A stretch of 64,000 nucleotides of DNA from Neobacillus driksii (GCF_013409995.1 NZ_JACCBX010000012.1:81549-145548), one strand, 5' to 3'; positions 24,544-33,507 are shown, counted from the first letter of the stretch. The notes: generated by a model not told the origin, from the sequence alone. Numbers and translations: made by a program.

Positions 24544-25914
24544 ATGATCACTCTATACATAACACGGCACGGTGAAACAGAATGGAATCGTGAAAAAAGA
24601 ATGCAAGGCTGGCTGGATTCAAATCTAACGGAAAATGGAATTAAAAATGCTATATCTTTAGGTGAAAGATTGAAAGAAATAGAGTTAACTGCCATTTTTT
24701 CAAGTACAAGCGGGAGGACGAAAGCGACTGCCAGCTTGATACGGGGAGAAAGAGATATTCCTGTGATTTATGATGAAAATTTGAGGGAAATTAAACTGGG
24801 TCGATGGGAAGGAAAAACTCATTCTTCCATTAAAGAAATGTATCAAACCGAGTATGAGTCCTTCTGGAACGCACCTCACCAATATGCAACTGTGGGAGGA
24901 GAAACGTTTGAAGAGACACGAGCAAGAGCCGTTCAGGTTTTAAATCGAATAAAAAGAGAATATAAATCTGGGAATATATTATTGGTTACTCATTCTGTCG
25001 TAATTAAGTGTTTATATACATTTTTTAAGAGTTCCCCTATTGAAACCTTATGGGATCCTCCTTATATACATGATACCAGTCTTACCATTGTAGAAATGAA
25101 TGAAAATGGTTTTAAACTGGAGTTAGAAGGAGATATTGCTCATTTGGAAACAGCAATTTTATTTAGTAGAGAAGGGGGGAGCTTTAGAGAAATTGGAGTG
25201 AGGGAGATGAATAGAATCGATCCATATAGAGCAGCGGAACTGTTTACTTTGAATCATTTTCCGAATTGTCACGCAGCCTTGTTAGCTGGGAGTGTAGTTA
25301 GAGGTGAGGGCACAGAAACATCAGACCTTGATATTGTGATAGTTGATAGTAATCTACAATCTGCATATAGAGAGTCATTCATTGAATTTGGATGGAAAAT
25401 AGAGGTTTTTGTACATAATTTATCTTCATATAAAGACTTTTTTAAAAGTGATTGTGAACGGGCGAGACCTTCCTTGCCTAAAATGGTTTCAGAAGGAATA
25501 GTGTTAAAAGATAGTGGAATTATGGAGGCTATTAAACAAGAAGCAAAAGATTTATTGGTGAAGGGTCCGGAAGAATGGTCAGCTGAAACCATAAGAATTA
25601 AGCGTTATTTTATAACGGATGCGCTTGATGATTTTATAGGTTGTTCAGTGCGGGCTGAAGAAATATTCATCGCTAATACACTTGCTGAACTAGTTAGTGA
25701 ATTTGTCTTGAGAACCAATCGACGATGGATTGGTTCTTCTAAATGGTTAATACGTTCATTAAGAAACTATGATGAAAAATTTGCAGATCTTTTTGTCGAC
25801 ACCTTTGATATTTTTTATAAAACCGGAGATAAAAATAGGATTATCGTAATGGTTGATGATGTCCTCCAGCCATTTGGCGGGCGGTTATTTCAAGGGTTTT
25901 CATTAGGGAAATAG
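24544..25914 (+). CDS. Fusion: histidine phosphatase plus nucleotidyltransferase
   Basis: A 456-residue protein with two domains. Residues 1-200: phosphoglycerate-mutase-type histidine phosphatase, with ITLYITRHGETEWN (catalytic RHG), the LREIKLGRWEGK block and VTHSVVIK (second catalytic His). Residues 223-456: MNT/aminoglycoside-type nucleotidyltransferase, with LLAGSVVRGEGTETSDLDIVIVD giving the GSxxRG and DxD catalytic motifs. The junction (around SREGGSFREIGVREMNRIDPY) contains an internal GTGAGGGAG-ATG, a leftover ribosome site and start, so two genes seem to have merged. AAAGGAG precedes ATG 24544. Substrates unknown. Confidence 0.88.
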   Translation: MITLYITRHGETEWNREKRMQGWLDSNLTENGIKNAISLGERLKEIELTAIFSSTSGRTKATASLIRGERDIPVIYDENLREIKLGRWEGKTHSSIKEMYQTEYESFWNAPHQYATVGGETFEETRARAVQVLNRIKREYKSGNILLVTHSVVIKCLYTFFKSSPIETLWDPPYIHDTSLTIVEMNENGFKLELEGDIAHLETAILFSREGGSFREIGVREMNRIDPYRAAELFTLNHFPNCHAALLAGSVVRGEGTETSDLDIVIVDSNLQSAYRESFIEFGWKIEVFVHNLSSYKDFFKSDCERARPSLPKMVSEGIVLKDSGIMEAIKQEAKDLLVKGPEEWSAETIRIKRYFITDALDDFIGCSVRAEEIFIANTLAELVSEFVLRTNRRWIGSSKWLIRSLRNYDEKFADLFVDTFDIFYKTGDKNRIIVMVDDVLQPFGGRLFQGFSLGK

Positions 25915-26004
25915 TATGCGATTCGGACAGGCATAGCAATAAAACATAGGGAGAGGTCTACAGTTCTATTTTTTTAAATAGTAACTGGGAGGCATGGGAG
26001 ATAT

Positions 26005-26718
26005 ATGACAAAGAAAAAGACCATTTTTGGAGTAATTGTACTGCTTTTTATTATTATTTGTTGGTTTTTATATCAAAAAATAACAGACGACACCTATAAA
26101 GGGATGTCAATTATCCCTGAAGAACACAAGGATATCCCTTTATTCAAAGGATTAGAACCAACTGAACACCAATATATTATGAAGGGGAATCACTGGGAGG
26201 ATATTTATCATTTTTACATGAAGGAACTTCCTGGGCGGGGTTGGCAAAAGGAGTATACAGAATCTGCACTTGACGATAATGAGGCTGATAATGATTGGAG
26301 TGGATTTATGTCACGCTGGAGAAAAGAAGATTTTGATGGTGAATTATGGATTTCTGCTCAGTACAATCAAAGTGAGGACCAAACAGAGGTCATGTTTGAT
26401 AAAACGGAAATTTTACAAACAACTACTTGGATTGAGGATGTTCCAGATAGTATTTGTATCTATCAGAGTCCAAGTGATCAAAACTGTACAGAAATTAAAG
26501 ATAAATCCAAGGTAGAACAAATCATAAGGTTCATTAACGAAGCAATGGATACGAATGAAGAAGTGGATTCTCGAAATGAAACATTGATAATAGATCTTAA
26601 TGATAGTAAAGTAAACGTTTTTTATGAAGATGAAAAAGAAATTTTTCTAAAATCTGAAAAAGGTACAAAATTGATGAAACCCGAGCATGAATTCTTAGAA
26701 CTTCTCATCGAAAAATAA
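26005..26718 (+). CDS. Membrane-anchored protein of unknown function, 237 aa
   Basis: One N-terminal membrane segment (about residues 6-24) after a KKK start, then an acidic extracytoplasmic domain of about 210 residues. The part around HWEDIYHFYMKELPGRGWQKE resembles small-ligand or lipid-binding segments seen in secreted bacillus proteins, but I cannot name a family. GGGAG sites precede the ATG. Monocistronic in appearance. Confidence 0.65.
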   Translation: MTKKKTIFGVIVLLFIIICWFLYQKITDDTYKGMSIIPEEHKDIPLFKGLEPTEHQYIMKGNHWEDIYHFYMKELPGRGWQKEYTESALDDNEADNDWSGFMSRWRKEDFDGELWISAQYNQSEDQTEVMFDKTEILQTTTWIEDVPDSICIYQSPSDQNCTEIKDKSKVEQIIRFINEAMDTNEEVDSRNETLIIDLNDSKVNVFYEDEKEIFLKSEKGTKLMKPEHEFLELLIEK

Positions 26719-26797
26719 TCGGATTACTATCGGTATTAAATATGGAAAAAACACACATACTTTCCTCATTAAGACACTTTACCAGAGGAGTAGTAGT

Positions 26798-27373
26798 ATG
26801 CATTGGTATGAGAAATTAAATCAATATTTTCCGATTGAAGAAATGAAGTCTAGGGAGCATATGGAAACTTTATTAAAAGAGCGTTCCGATATTTATCATA
26901 AAGCTGAAGGTCCGAATCATGTTTTGATGTATGCAGAGTTAGAGGATTTTGTATTTATTGACTATCTTTTTGTTTCAAAAGATGCACGCGGCCAGGGACT
27001 TGGTCATAAGCTTCTCGAAAAAATGAAACAAAAAGGAAAGCCTATTATTCTTGAAGTTGAACCCGTTAACTATCAAGACAGTGATTCAGGAAAAAGGCTT
27101 CATTTTTACAAAAGAGAAGGTTTTGAACACGCTAATTCCATCGGCTATGAGAGAAGGTCGTTAGCGACAAATGAGGTTAATAAAATGGAAATTCTTTATT
27201 GGGCTCCAAATAAAGAGTCTGAGGAACTAATCTTTGAGGCCATGAGAAAGACGTATGATAAAATTCATACCTATAAGGATCAGCACTTCTATGGAGAATC
27301 ATACCAACCTGTTGAAGAGGTTTTGACCTTTAATGAAGATCCACAGAGTCAAAATATATTAGACAATTTATGA
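26798..27373 (+). CDS. yjbC: GNAT acetyltransferase, YjbC-like
   Basis: A 191-residue protein matching B. subtilis YjbC from memory along its length: MHWYEKLNQYFPIEEMKSRE at the start, FIDYLFVSKDARGQGLGHKLLEKMK as the acetyl-CoA loop (RGQGLG), then LHFYKREGFEHA and RRSLAT. The C-terminal ~60 residues form a helical extension. In B. subtilis yjbC lies next to spx; here it does not. AGAGGAG precedes the ATG, and a bidirectional terminator follows. Confidence 0.8.
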   Translation: MHWYEKLNQYFPIEEMKSREHMETLLKERSDIYHKAEGPNHVLMYAELEDFVFIDYLFVSKDARGQGLGHKLLEKMKQKGKPIILEVEPVNYQDSDSGKRLHFYKREGFEHANSIGYERRSLATNEVNKMEILYWAPNKESEELIFEAMRKTYDKIHTYKDQHFYGESYQPVEEVLTFNEDPQSQNILDNL

Positions 27374-27375
27374 AA

Positions 27376-27413
27376 AAAATGCACTGCTCCATAACGAGTA
27401 GTGCATTTTTTTC
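27376..27413. terminator. Bidirectional terminator
   Basis: AATGCACT (27378-27385) pairs with AGTGCATT (27400-27407), flanked by A- and T-runs. It serves yjbC and the convergent DUF3891 gene. Confidence 0.88.
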
Positions 27414-28177
27414 TATTTAAAAACTACCTTCCTAATCGAAACAGGCGTGTCCTTATATGCTTGGATAATGCCGTGCTTTTCAATTTGGTCTTTTATTACT
27501 GCTCGATAGGGCAGCTCAACTTCCATTTCCTTTTTCAGTGGTGAGAAGGATAGCGAAACCGTTTCTGGGTTTTCCCAATGAGCAACAATTGGCTTGTCCG
27601 TAACAAACGGAAATAACTGTGGAAACCCATTGCGAAAAAATGAGTGAATCCCTTTATTATCTCCAGGTTCATTTAGACTGATAAACAGGGATAAATAATC
27701 ACAAAATTTTAATAAATCTAAGTGGTACATTAGGGTTTCTTGTTTATGCTTATCCCCCGTTAATTGCAATTCCTTTGAAAGCTGTTCCTGTCTTTGCTTT
27801 TCTTCTTTCCAAAATTCCCTGACAGCAGACTCGCTTGAATCTTGAATGAACGATGAGTAGTGCAAGCTGCATAAAAGTCCTGCATACTTGCTTAGTTTTT
27901 CTACTTCGTCTAATCCCTTTTTATAAAAAGTAATTTTGAGGGATAGTGGATAATCAATAAAAGAGTACGGTTTCTCCGTTTTATCATTCCATACCGGGGA
28001 CGAATCCATTTCAATCCAGCCTCGGTCATGTTCTTTAATTGCCAGCAGTACTTCTTGAGTACGGTTATCATCAAAAAAATAATCCTCTTTGCAATTCCGA
28101 GCGATAACGCCAGCAATTTGTGCGTGTTCATTCTGAGTTACCATAAGAAAGCTTTGTTCCCGTTCCAGTATAATCAT
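27413..28177 (-). CDS. DUF3891 family protein
   Basis: A 254-residue cytoplasmic protein of the DUF3891 family: it starts MIILEREQSFLMVTQNEHAQ and contains LLAIKEHDRGWIEMD with an EHD cluster like a metal site, and LHYSSFI. The start is ATG 28177 after AAAGGAAAGGG; the frame extends 46 residues further but without support. Function not established. Confidence 0.82.
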   Translation of the reverse strand: MIILEREQSFLMVTQNEHAQIAGVIARNCKEDYFFDDNRTQEVLLAIKEHDRGWIEMDSSPVWNDKTEKPYSFIDYPLSLKITFYKKGLDEVEKLSKYAGLLCSLHYSSFIQDSSESAVREFWKEEKQRQEQLSKELQLTGDKHKQETLMYHLDLLKFCDYLSLFISLNEPGDNKGIHSFFRNGFPQLFPFVTDKPIVAHWENPETVSLSFSPLKKEMEVELPYRAVIKDQIEKHGIIQAYKDTPVSIRKVVFK

Positions 28178-28351
28178 TCTCGTAAATCCCTTTCCTTTGT
28201 AAAAACTGAACTTGTTCGGATTCCACATGCTTCCTTTTATATTTCCTTTATCTAGTAGATCTAAACCAAAACTTCCTGCAATCTTGATAACATAAGAAGG
28301 AAAAGAACTACCCAATAAAGAATTAACTATTTCGGCTAAATAATTTTAAGG

Positions 28352-28747
28352 TTAGAGGATTTTTACATAAAACGTTCGTGTACGCGGTCCGTCAAACTCG
28401 CAAAAGTATATTCCCTGCCACGTACCTAACAGCAATTGTCCGTTTGCAATAATAACATATTGTGAAGCTCCGACTGTACTTGCTTTCATATGGGCTGCAG
28501 TATTGCCTTCCATATGCCGATCTTGTGCATGGTGCCATGGATAAACCTCGTCAAAGCGCCGAATCATGTCTCGTTTCACATCTGGGTCAGCGTTCTCATT
28601 AATGGTAGTACCAGCTGTTGTATGTGGACAATAGACGATAGCAGATCCTTCCTGCAGGTTATTTTCTGTAATGAATTCCTGAACCTGATGGGTGATTTCT
28701 ATCATTTGATCACGAGTGTTCGTTTTTAACGTAAATTTTTTTAGCAT
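28352..28747 (-). CDS. yjbQ: YjbQ/UPF0047 family protein
   Basis: A 131-residue protein of the YjbQ family, with VYCPHTTAGTTINENADPDV and HMEGNTAAHMKAS, containing the conserved histidines, and LLLGTWQGIYFCEFDGPR near the end. Relatives have been reported to show weak thiamine-phosphate synthase activity; the physiological role is unclear. AAAGGAAGGAT precedes the ATG. It is divergent from the ComB-like gene. Confidence 0.9.
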   Translation of the reverse strand: MLKKFTLKTNTRDQMIEITHQVQEFITENNLQEGSAIVYCPHTTAGTTINENADPDVKRDMIRRFDEVYPWHHAQDRHMEGNTAAHMKASTVGASQYVIIANGQLLLGTWQGIYFCEFDGPRTRTFYVKIL

Positions 28748-28800
28748 AGGATCCTTCCTTTCAAATCATTTAAAAAATTATATAAAGGTGGTGGTTTGTA

Positions 28801-29559
28801 TTGTTCAGTCAATCTCCCTATGTGTGTCGAATGGAATGGGGCAGACGCGGCGCTAGAGAAGCGGCAGAACGCGGTGATATTATTATTATAGTCGATATCT
28901 TAAGTTTCTCATCCACTGTGGTATCTGCATTGCATTTCGGTGCGATGATTTATCCTTATCCCCCGTATGGTAACGGGAAACAATACGCGAAAGAAGTGAA
29001 TGCTGAATATATTTTGGGCAGAGCGGAGGCAGCAAAGGCGGGGAAACCGACATTGTCCCCTGTTTCCTTTAATGAAGAACATTCAAAAAAGGGGTATGTA
29101 CTTTCCTCACTAAATGGAGCTTTTTGCACTTGGATTGCCGCAAAGGCACAAGCACTTTTTATTGGATCTCTATTAAATGCGACTGCAGTGGCTTCCGCAG
29201 CTAATCAATTAAGATTAAAAACGAAAGCAAACATTACAGTAATCCCTTGTGGTGAGCAATGGAGTAATGGGAGAGAAGAGGAAGATACTCTTCGTCCTGC
29301 TATGGAGGATTATTTAGGTGCCGGCGCTATTTTATCTTATTTGGAAGGTGAGAAATCACCAGAAGCAGAAGTATGTATGGGTGCATTCCTGCAGGCGGAG
29401 CCAAAATTAGACGCACTGATTTGGGATAGAGGAAGCAGTCGAGAATTGCGTGAACGAGGATTTGCTGCAGATGTAGAACATTGCAGCAGGTTAAATGTTT
29501 ATCAAAGTGTTCCGATTTTAAAAGATAATCATTTTGTTTTATATAATGGGGAGTTGTAG
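28801..29559 (+). CDS. 2-phosphosulfolactate phosphatase family (ComB-like)
   Basis: A 252-residue protein of the ComB family, which removes phosphate from (R)-2-phospho-3-sulfolactate. Seen: IIIIVDILSFSSTVVSALHFGAMIYP, LSSLNGAFCTW, VIPCGEQW and DYLGAGAILSYL. In bacilli a ComB homologue (YitC) is tied to sulfolactate in spores, which is a possible role. It starts with TTG, supported by AAGGTGGT 8 nt upstream. The GNAT gene starts three bases after its stop. Confidence 0.85.
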   Translation: MFSQSPYVCRMEWGRRGAREAAERGDIIIIVDILSFSSTVVSALHFGAMIYPYPPYGNGKQYAKEVNAEYILGRAEAAKAGKPTLSPVSFNEEHSKKGYVLSSLNGAFCTWIAAKAQALFIGSLLNATAVASAANQLRLKTKANITVIPCGEQWSNGREEEDTLRPAMEDYLGAGAILSYLEGEKSPEAEVCMGAFLQAEPKLDALIWDRGSSRELRERGFAADVEHCSRLNVYQSVPILKDNHFVLYNGEL

Positions 29560-29562
29560 CCA

Positions 29563-29961
29563 ATGGAGCACATTCGTATTCGACAGTACCAAGAAAATGA
29601 TTTTAATAGAATTCAAGAGTTAAACCAGCAAGAGGGCTGGAGTAATTTAGTAGAAAAGAACGAAGATACAAAAGAGGCATGGAACCATTCAAATGTATCT
29701 TTGGTGGTGGAGGCAGACGGCGATGGAATAGTCGGATATATTAGAGGTTTTACCGACACGCGTATCACTATATATATATGTGAATTGTTAATTGACAAAA
29801 AGTATCGTGGGTCAGGTATCGGGAAAAAGTTGCTTCAGTACGTTCATGCTAAATATCCAAGTACGAGAATGGAACTTCTTGCTTCTAGTATCTCTCATAC
29901 ATTTTATGAAGGTCAGGGCTATCGTCCATTTTACGGATTCAGAAAGACCTTTGAAGAATAG
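29563..29961 (+). CDS. GNAT family acetyltransferase
   Basis: A 132-residue single-domain acetyltransferase. Seen: IRIRQYQENDFNRIQEL at the start, CELLIDKKYRGSGIGKKLLQYV with the acetyl-CoA loop RGSGIG, and HTFYEGQGYRPFYGF at the end. Substrate unknown. It lies between the ComB-like gene (3 bp) and the phosphatase-GNAT fusion (12 bp) in one operon. Confidence 0.88.
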   Translation: MEHIRIRQYQENDFNRIQELNQQEGWSNLVEKNEDTKEAWNHSNVSLVVEADGDGIVGYIRGFTDTRITIYICELLIDKKYRGSGIGKKLLQYVHAKYPSTRMELLASSISHTFYEGQGYRPFYGFRKTFEE

Positions 29962-29973
29962 GAGTGAAAGTGA

Positions 29974-31041
29974 ATGAAGAAAATTTATCTTATCCGGCAT
30001 TGTGAGGCTGAGGGGCAGCCGGCGGAAGCATCACTAACAGATAATGGCATTAAACAATCTGCCCATTTATCGGAATTTTTTAGAGATATTCCTATAGACC
30101 GCATTATTTCTAGTCCATATAACCGTGCAGTTCAAACGGTGGAGCCCCTTGCACAAAGAATCAATCTTGAAATTGAAAAAAATGATTTATTAACAGAACG
30201 TATCCTTAGTTCCCAAAACCTTTCTGACTGGCTAGAAAAATTAAGAGCTACCTTTGATGACCTAGATTTGAAATTCGAAGGTGGAGAGTCAAGTAGTGAA
30301 GCAACGGAACGAATCATAGCCGTAATAGAGGAAGTTCAGAACAGTGAAGAGCTAAATACTATTATCGTCACACATGGAAATTTACTGTCCTTACTGCTAA
30401 ATCATTATAATCATCATTTCGGTTTTGAAGAATGGAAAGGTTTACGTAATCCGGATGTGTTTCTTCTAAAAATCGAGAACGGAACCATAACATACGAAAG
30501 ATTGTTAATGGAATCAAGCCATCAACTATCCTTGGTTAAACCAACAGTGGAGTTGATGGATGAATACCTGTCATTCTATAAGGAATGGATAGATAGCAAC
30601 GAAGATATGATACCTTGGGTTATTAAAAAAGATCCTTCAGATTTTGAGGCAATGGTCCAATTTTTAAGAGATAATGAGGAAGGAAGTAATCTGCCAGCAG
30701 GGTGGGTGCCTGATTCAACATTTTGGTTAATAAACCAAGACAAAAGAATACTCGGTGTGGTCAATATAAGACATCAATTAACACAAGATCTTTCCAATCG
30801 TGGCGGCCATATTGGTTACGGCATCCGTCCTTCAGAGAGAAGGAAAGGATTTGCCACTAGATTGCTTTCATTGTCGCTTGAAAAAGCTGATGAGTTAGGA
30901 ATTAAAAAAGCTCTGGTTGTATGTGATGAAGATAATACCGGTTCCTATAAAACGATCATAAATAATGGAGGGATACCAGATTCCGACTTTATTGAAGAAG
31001 ATGGAAATATCATAAAAAGATTCTGGATAGAAACATGTTGA
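29974..31041 (+). CDS. Fusion: histidine phosphatase plus GNAT acetyltransferase
   Basis: A 355-residue two-domain protein. Residues 1-175: histidine phosphatase with KKIYLIRHCEAEG (catalytic RHC), RIISSPYNRAVQTVEPLA and IIVTHGNLLSLLL. Residues 185-355: GNAT domain with SLVKPTVELMDEYLSFYKEW, FWLINQDKRILGVVNIRH, IGYGIRPSERRKGFATRLLS (acetyl-CoA loop RRKGFA) and CDEDNTGSYKTIINNGG. Each half is of normal length, joined in frame without a stop. AGGAGTGAAAGTG precedes the ATG. The combined substrate is unknown. Confidence 0.9.
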   Translation: MKKIYLIRHCEAEGQPAEASLTDNGIKQSAHLSEFFRDIPIDRIISSPYNRAVQTVEPLAQRINLEIEKNDLLTERILSSQNLSDWLEKLRATFDDLDLKFEGGESSSEATERIIAVIEEVQNSEELNTIIVTHGNLLSLLLNHYNHHFGFEEWKGLRNPDVFLLKIENGTITYERLLMESSHQLSLVKPTVELMDEYLSFYKEWIDSNEDMIPWVIKKDPSDFEAMVQFLRDNEEGSNLPAGWVPDSTFWLINQDKRILGVVNIRHQLTQDLSNRGGHIGYGIRPSERRKGFATRLLSLSLEKADELGIKKALVVCDEDNTGSYKTIINNGGIPDSDFIEEDGNIIKRFWIETC

Positions 31042-31105
31042 GAGGGTAAAACAGGGGCAATAGAAGGAAGCACAAGAAGAAAACGTTATAAGTGGGGGAA
31101 AACTG

Positions 31106-31660
31106 GTGGTAATTGAAAAGGAAATCAAAGTGGTTATCGGAGCAGGGGAGTACAATAATAATCCAGGCTGGTTACAAACTCAAGAAGAGGAGCTAAATTT
31201 ACTGGATGAAGCAACTTGGGAGAACCTGTTTGCTAATAACTCGATAACAGCAATTCTAGCTGAACACGTTTGGGAGCACTTAACCCATGAAGAAGGAATA
31301 GCTGCTGCAAAGCTATGTTTTAAGTATCTTAAGCCTTCTGGTTATATTCGCTGTGCCGTTCCAGATGGATTTTTTCCCGATGAGGAATATCAAAATTTAG
31401 TAAAAATCGGCGGACCTGGTCCAAAAGACCATCCTGCCGCAAGTCATAAGATTGTACATAACTATCGTACATTATCGAAAATGTTTGAAGATGCAGGATA
31501 TAGGGTTACTTTACTGGAATATTGTGATGACGAAGGTAATTTTCACTTCAACGATTGGAGTCCTGAAGATGGAGTTATTTTCCGTTCAAAAAAGTTTGAC
31601 CCAAGGAATAACGACAAACTATTATTTCCTTCTCTCATCATTGACGCAATAAAACCTTAA
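31106..31660 (+). CDS. SAM-dependent methyltransferase-like protein
   Basis: A 184-residue protein resembling predicted SAM-dependent methyltransferases. VVIGAGEYNNNPGW is a degenerate glycine-rich entry; AILAEHVWEHLTHEEGIAAAK then CFKYLKPSGYIRCAVPDGFFPD is the motif II/III region. It is shorter than typical enzymes. Start GTG 31106 with GGGGGAA upstream. It ends the run of genes from 28801. Confidence 0.72.
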   Translation: MVIEKEIKVVIGAGEYNNNPGWLQTQEEELNLLDEATWENLFANNSITAILAEHVWEHLTHEEGIAAAKLCFKYLKPSGYIRCAVPDGFFPDEEYQNLVKIGGPGPKDHPAASHKIVHNYRTLSKMFEDAGYRVTLLEYCDDEGNFHFNDWSPEDGVIFRSKKFDPRNNDKLLFPSLIIDAIKP

Positions 31661-31704
31661 AGTATTACTACCGGAGTTCATGAGTTAATAGCTGGGCACA
31701 TGCA

Positions 31705-31731
31705 AGGGGCAGGAAATATCTGCCCCTGCTA
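31705..31731 (+). terminator. Terminator-like hairpin
   Basis: GGGGCAG (31706-31712) pairs with CTGCCCC (31720-31726), followed by TGCTATTTT. It lies after the methyltransferase-like gene. Confidence 0.65.
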
Positions 31732-31733
31732 TT

Positions 31734-31871
31734 TTAGATATCTTTCTTACCTTGGTATTTCATCTTAAATTCAGCTTCACTCATATTTGGATTCTTTCTA
31801 GGTGTTGTTTTGCTTAGTGCCTTTTTCATTTCTACATTTGCGTCGTCGCTTGTATTATATTTCCCATCCAT
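31734..31871 (-). CDS. Small uncharacterised protein, 45 aa
   Basis: AAAAGGAGGGTTACAT precedes the ATG at 31869-31871. The peptide starts MDGKYNTSDDANVEMKKALS and ends EAEFKMKYQGKKDI; it is basic and hydrophilic. No family recognised, but the ribosome site is among the best in the window. Confidence 0.6.
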   Translation of the reverse strand: MDGKYNTSDDANVEMKKALSKTTPRKNPNMSEAEFKMKYQGKKDI

Positions 31872-31965
31872 ATGTAACCCTCCTTTTTGTCATTAGTATC
31901 AAACCTAAATCAATCATTCATTCATTCTTTATTTTTATAAAATACGGTACTAAAATAAGGAGGAA

Positions 31966-32520
31966 AGATTTGTCCTTAATCAGGAGTCTTGAGGACAAAT
32001 CATAGCAGCGTCCAGAAAGATTTGTCCTTAATCAGGGGTCTTGAGGACAAATCGCAGCAACGTCCAGGAAAGATTTGTCCTTAATCAGGTGTCTTGAGGA
32101 CAAATCATAGCAGCGTCCAGAAAGATTTGTCCTTAATCAGGGTCTTGAGGACAAATCGCAGCAATGGCCAGAAAAGATTTGTCCTTAATCAGGTGTCTTG
32201 AGGACAAATCGCAGCAGCGGCCAGAAAGATTTGTCCTTAATCAGGGGTCTTGAGGACAAATCGTAGCTGTGGCCAGAAAGATTTGTCCTTAATCAGGGGT
32301 CTTGAGGACAAATCGCAGCAACGTCCAGGAAAGATTTGTCCTTAATCAGGGATCTTGAGGACAAATCATAGAAGCGTCCAGAAAGGATTTGTCTTTAATC
32401 AGGGGTCTTGAGGACAAATCGCAGCAGCGTCCAGAAAGGATTTGTCCTTAATCAGGAGTCTTGAGGACAAATCATAGTAGCGGCCAGAAAGATTTGTCCT
32501 TAATCAGGGTCTTGAGAAGA
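31966..32520. repeat. Tandem hairpin repeat array B, 11 units of 52-53 bp
   Basis: Eleven units with TAATC anchors at 31977, 32029, 32082, 32134, 32186, 32238, 32290, 32343, 32396, 32449 and 32501. Each has ATTTGTCCT and AGGACAAAT, a perfect 9-bp stem, around TAATCAGGGGTCTTG, then a variable spacer like CGCAGCAGCGTCCAGAAAG. Units are more alike than in array A. The last unit is cut after TTGAGA, about 40 bp before the UPF0060 gene. The spacers repeat too, so it is not CRISPR. Confidence 0.93.
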
Positions 32521-32561
32521 GAGCCCTTATAAAGATAAAAAGCTTTAAGGATGTGATCATA

Positions 32562-32888
32562 ATGTTTCAAGCAGCTCTATTATTTATCCTTGCAGGTATT
32601 GCAGAGATAGGAGGTGGATACCTTATCTGGCAATGGCTGCGAGAGGGGAGACCCTCCTACTGGGGAGTAATTGGCGGAATAGCGCTGGCTTTGTACGGTG
32701 TAATAGCCACCTTTCAGGCATTCCCATCATTCGGAAGAGTTTATGCCGCTTATGGGGGAGTATTCATTGTGCTTTCGCTTTTGTGGGGATGGGGGATCGA
32801 CAAAAAGACTCCAGATTTATATGACTGGATTGGCGGGGGAATATGTTTAATAGGAGTTTTGGTAATGTTATTGGCACCGAGACAATAA
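32562..32888 (+). CDS. UPF0060/YnfA family membrane protein
   Basis: A 108-residue, four-helix membrane protein of the YnfA family: LFILAGIAEIGGGYLIWQWLREG, then FGRVYAAYGGVFIVLSLLWGWG and DWIGGGICLIGVLVM. The fold resembles small multidrug transporters, and the function is not settled. Start at ATG 32562 with AAGG about 11 nt upstream; an in-frame GTG at 32553 is too close to that site. Confidence 0.9.
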   Translation: MFQAALLFILAGIAEIGGGYLIWQWLREGRPSYWGVIGGIALALYGVIATFQAFPSFGRVYAAYGGVFIVLSLLWGWGIDKKTPDLYDWIGGGICLIGVLVMLLAPRQ

Positions 32889-32925
32889 AAAATGAGCTTG
32901 GAATATGTCCAAGCTCATTTTTTTA
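32887..32925. terminator. Strong bidirectional terminator
   Basis: AATGAGCTTGGA (32891-32902) pairs with TCCAAGCTCATT (32908-32919), flanked by A- and T-runs. It ends the UPF0060 gene and the leucine operon. Confidence 0.93.
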
Positions 32926-33507
32926 TTTACGTGCAAGCTCATATGTTGAAATTTGCTCTTCATAGTTCAGGGTTACGCCGATTTCATCCCAGCCGTTAAG
33001 CAGCATTTCTTTTGGATATGGTGCAATATCAAAAGTAAACTCTAATCCTTGATTATCGGTAACCACTTGATTTTCAAGGTTCACAGTAAGTGAGTACTCC
33101 TCGTTTTCGGCCTTACGCATAATGCTTTGAACCTGTTCTTCACTTGCTTGAATGGTGAGGATACCATTTTTCACACAGTTATTTTTAAAAATATCTGCAT
33201 AGCTTTGGGCAATAACCACTTTAAAGCCATAGTCCTGAATCGCCCATGGTGCATGCTCACGAGAGGATCCACAGCCAAAGTTCTCACCAGCTACTAATAT
33301 AGAGGCTCCCTGATATTTTGGATGATTCATTGAAAAATCCTTACGCAGATTCCCATCATCATCAAAGCGCCAGTGATAAAATAAAAATTGTCCAAAGCCG
33401 CTTCGCTCAATTCTTTTTAGAAATTGCTTCGGAATAATCTGGTCTGTATCAACATTACTTCGATTTAACGGGCAAACGATTCCTGTATGAATGCGTAGTG
33501 GTTCCAT
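32923..33507 (-). CDS. leuD: 3-isopropylmalate dehydratase, small subunit
   Basis: A 194-residue swivel-domain subunit that with LeuC isomerises 2- to 3-isopropylmalate. Seen: CPLNRSNVDTDQIIPKQFLKR, GENFGCGSSREHAPWAI and a normal C terminus. AGGAGGTACTATAA precedes the ATG. It directly abuts leuC and is the last gene of the operon. Confidence 0.96.
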   Translation of the reverse strand: MEPLRIHTGIVCPLNRSNVDTDQIIPKQFLKRIERSGFGQFLFYHWRFDDDGNLRKDFSMNHPKYQGASILVAGENFGCGSSREHAPWAIQDYGFKVVIAQSYADIFKNNCVKNGILTIQASEEQVQSIMRKAENEEYSLTVNLENQVVTDNQGLEFTFDIAPYPKEMLLNGWDEIGVTLNYEEQISTYELARK

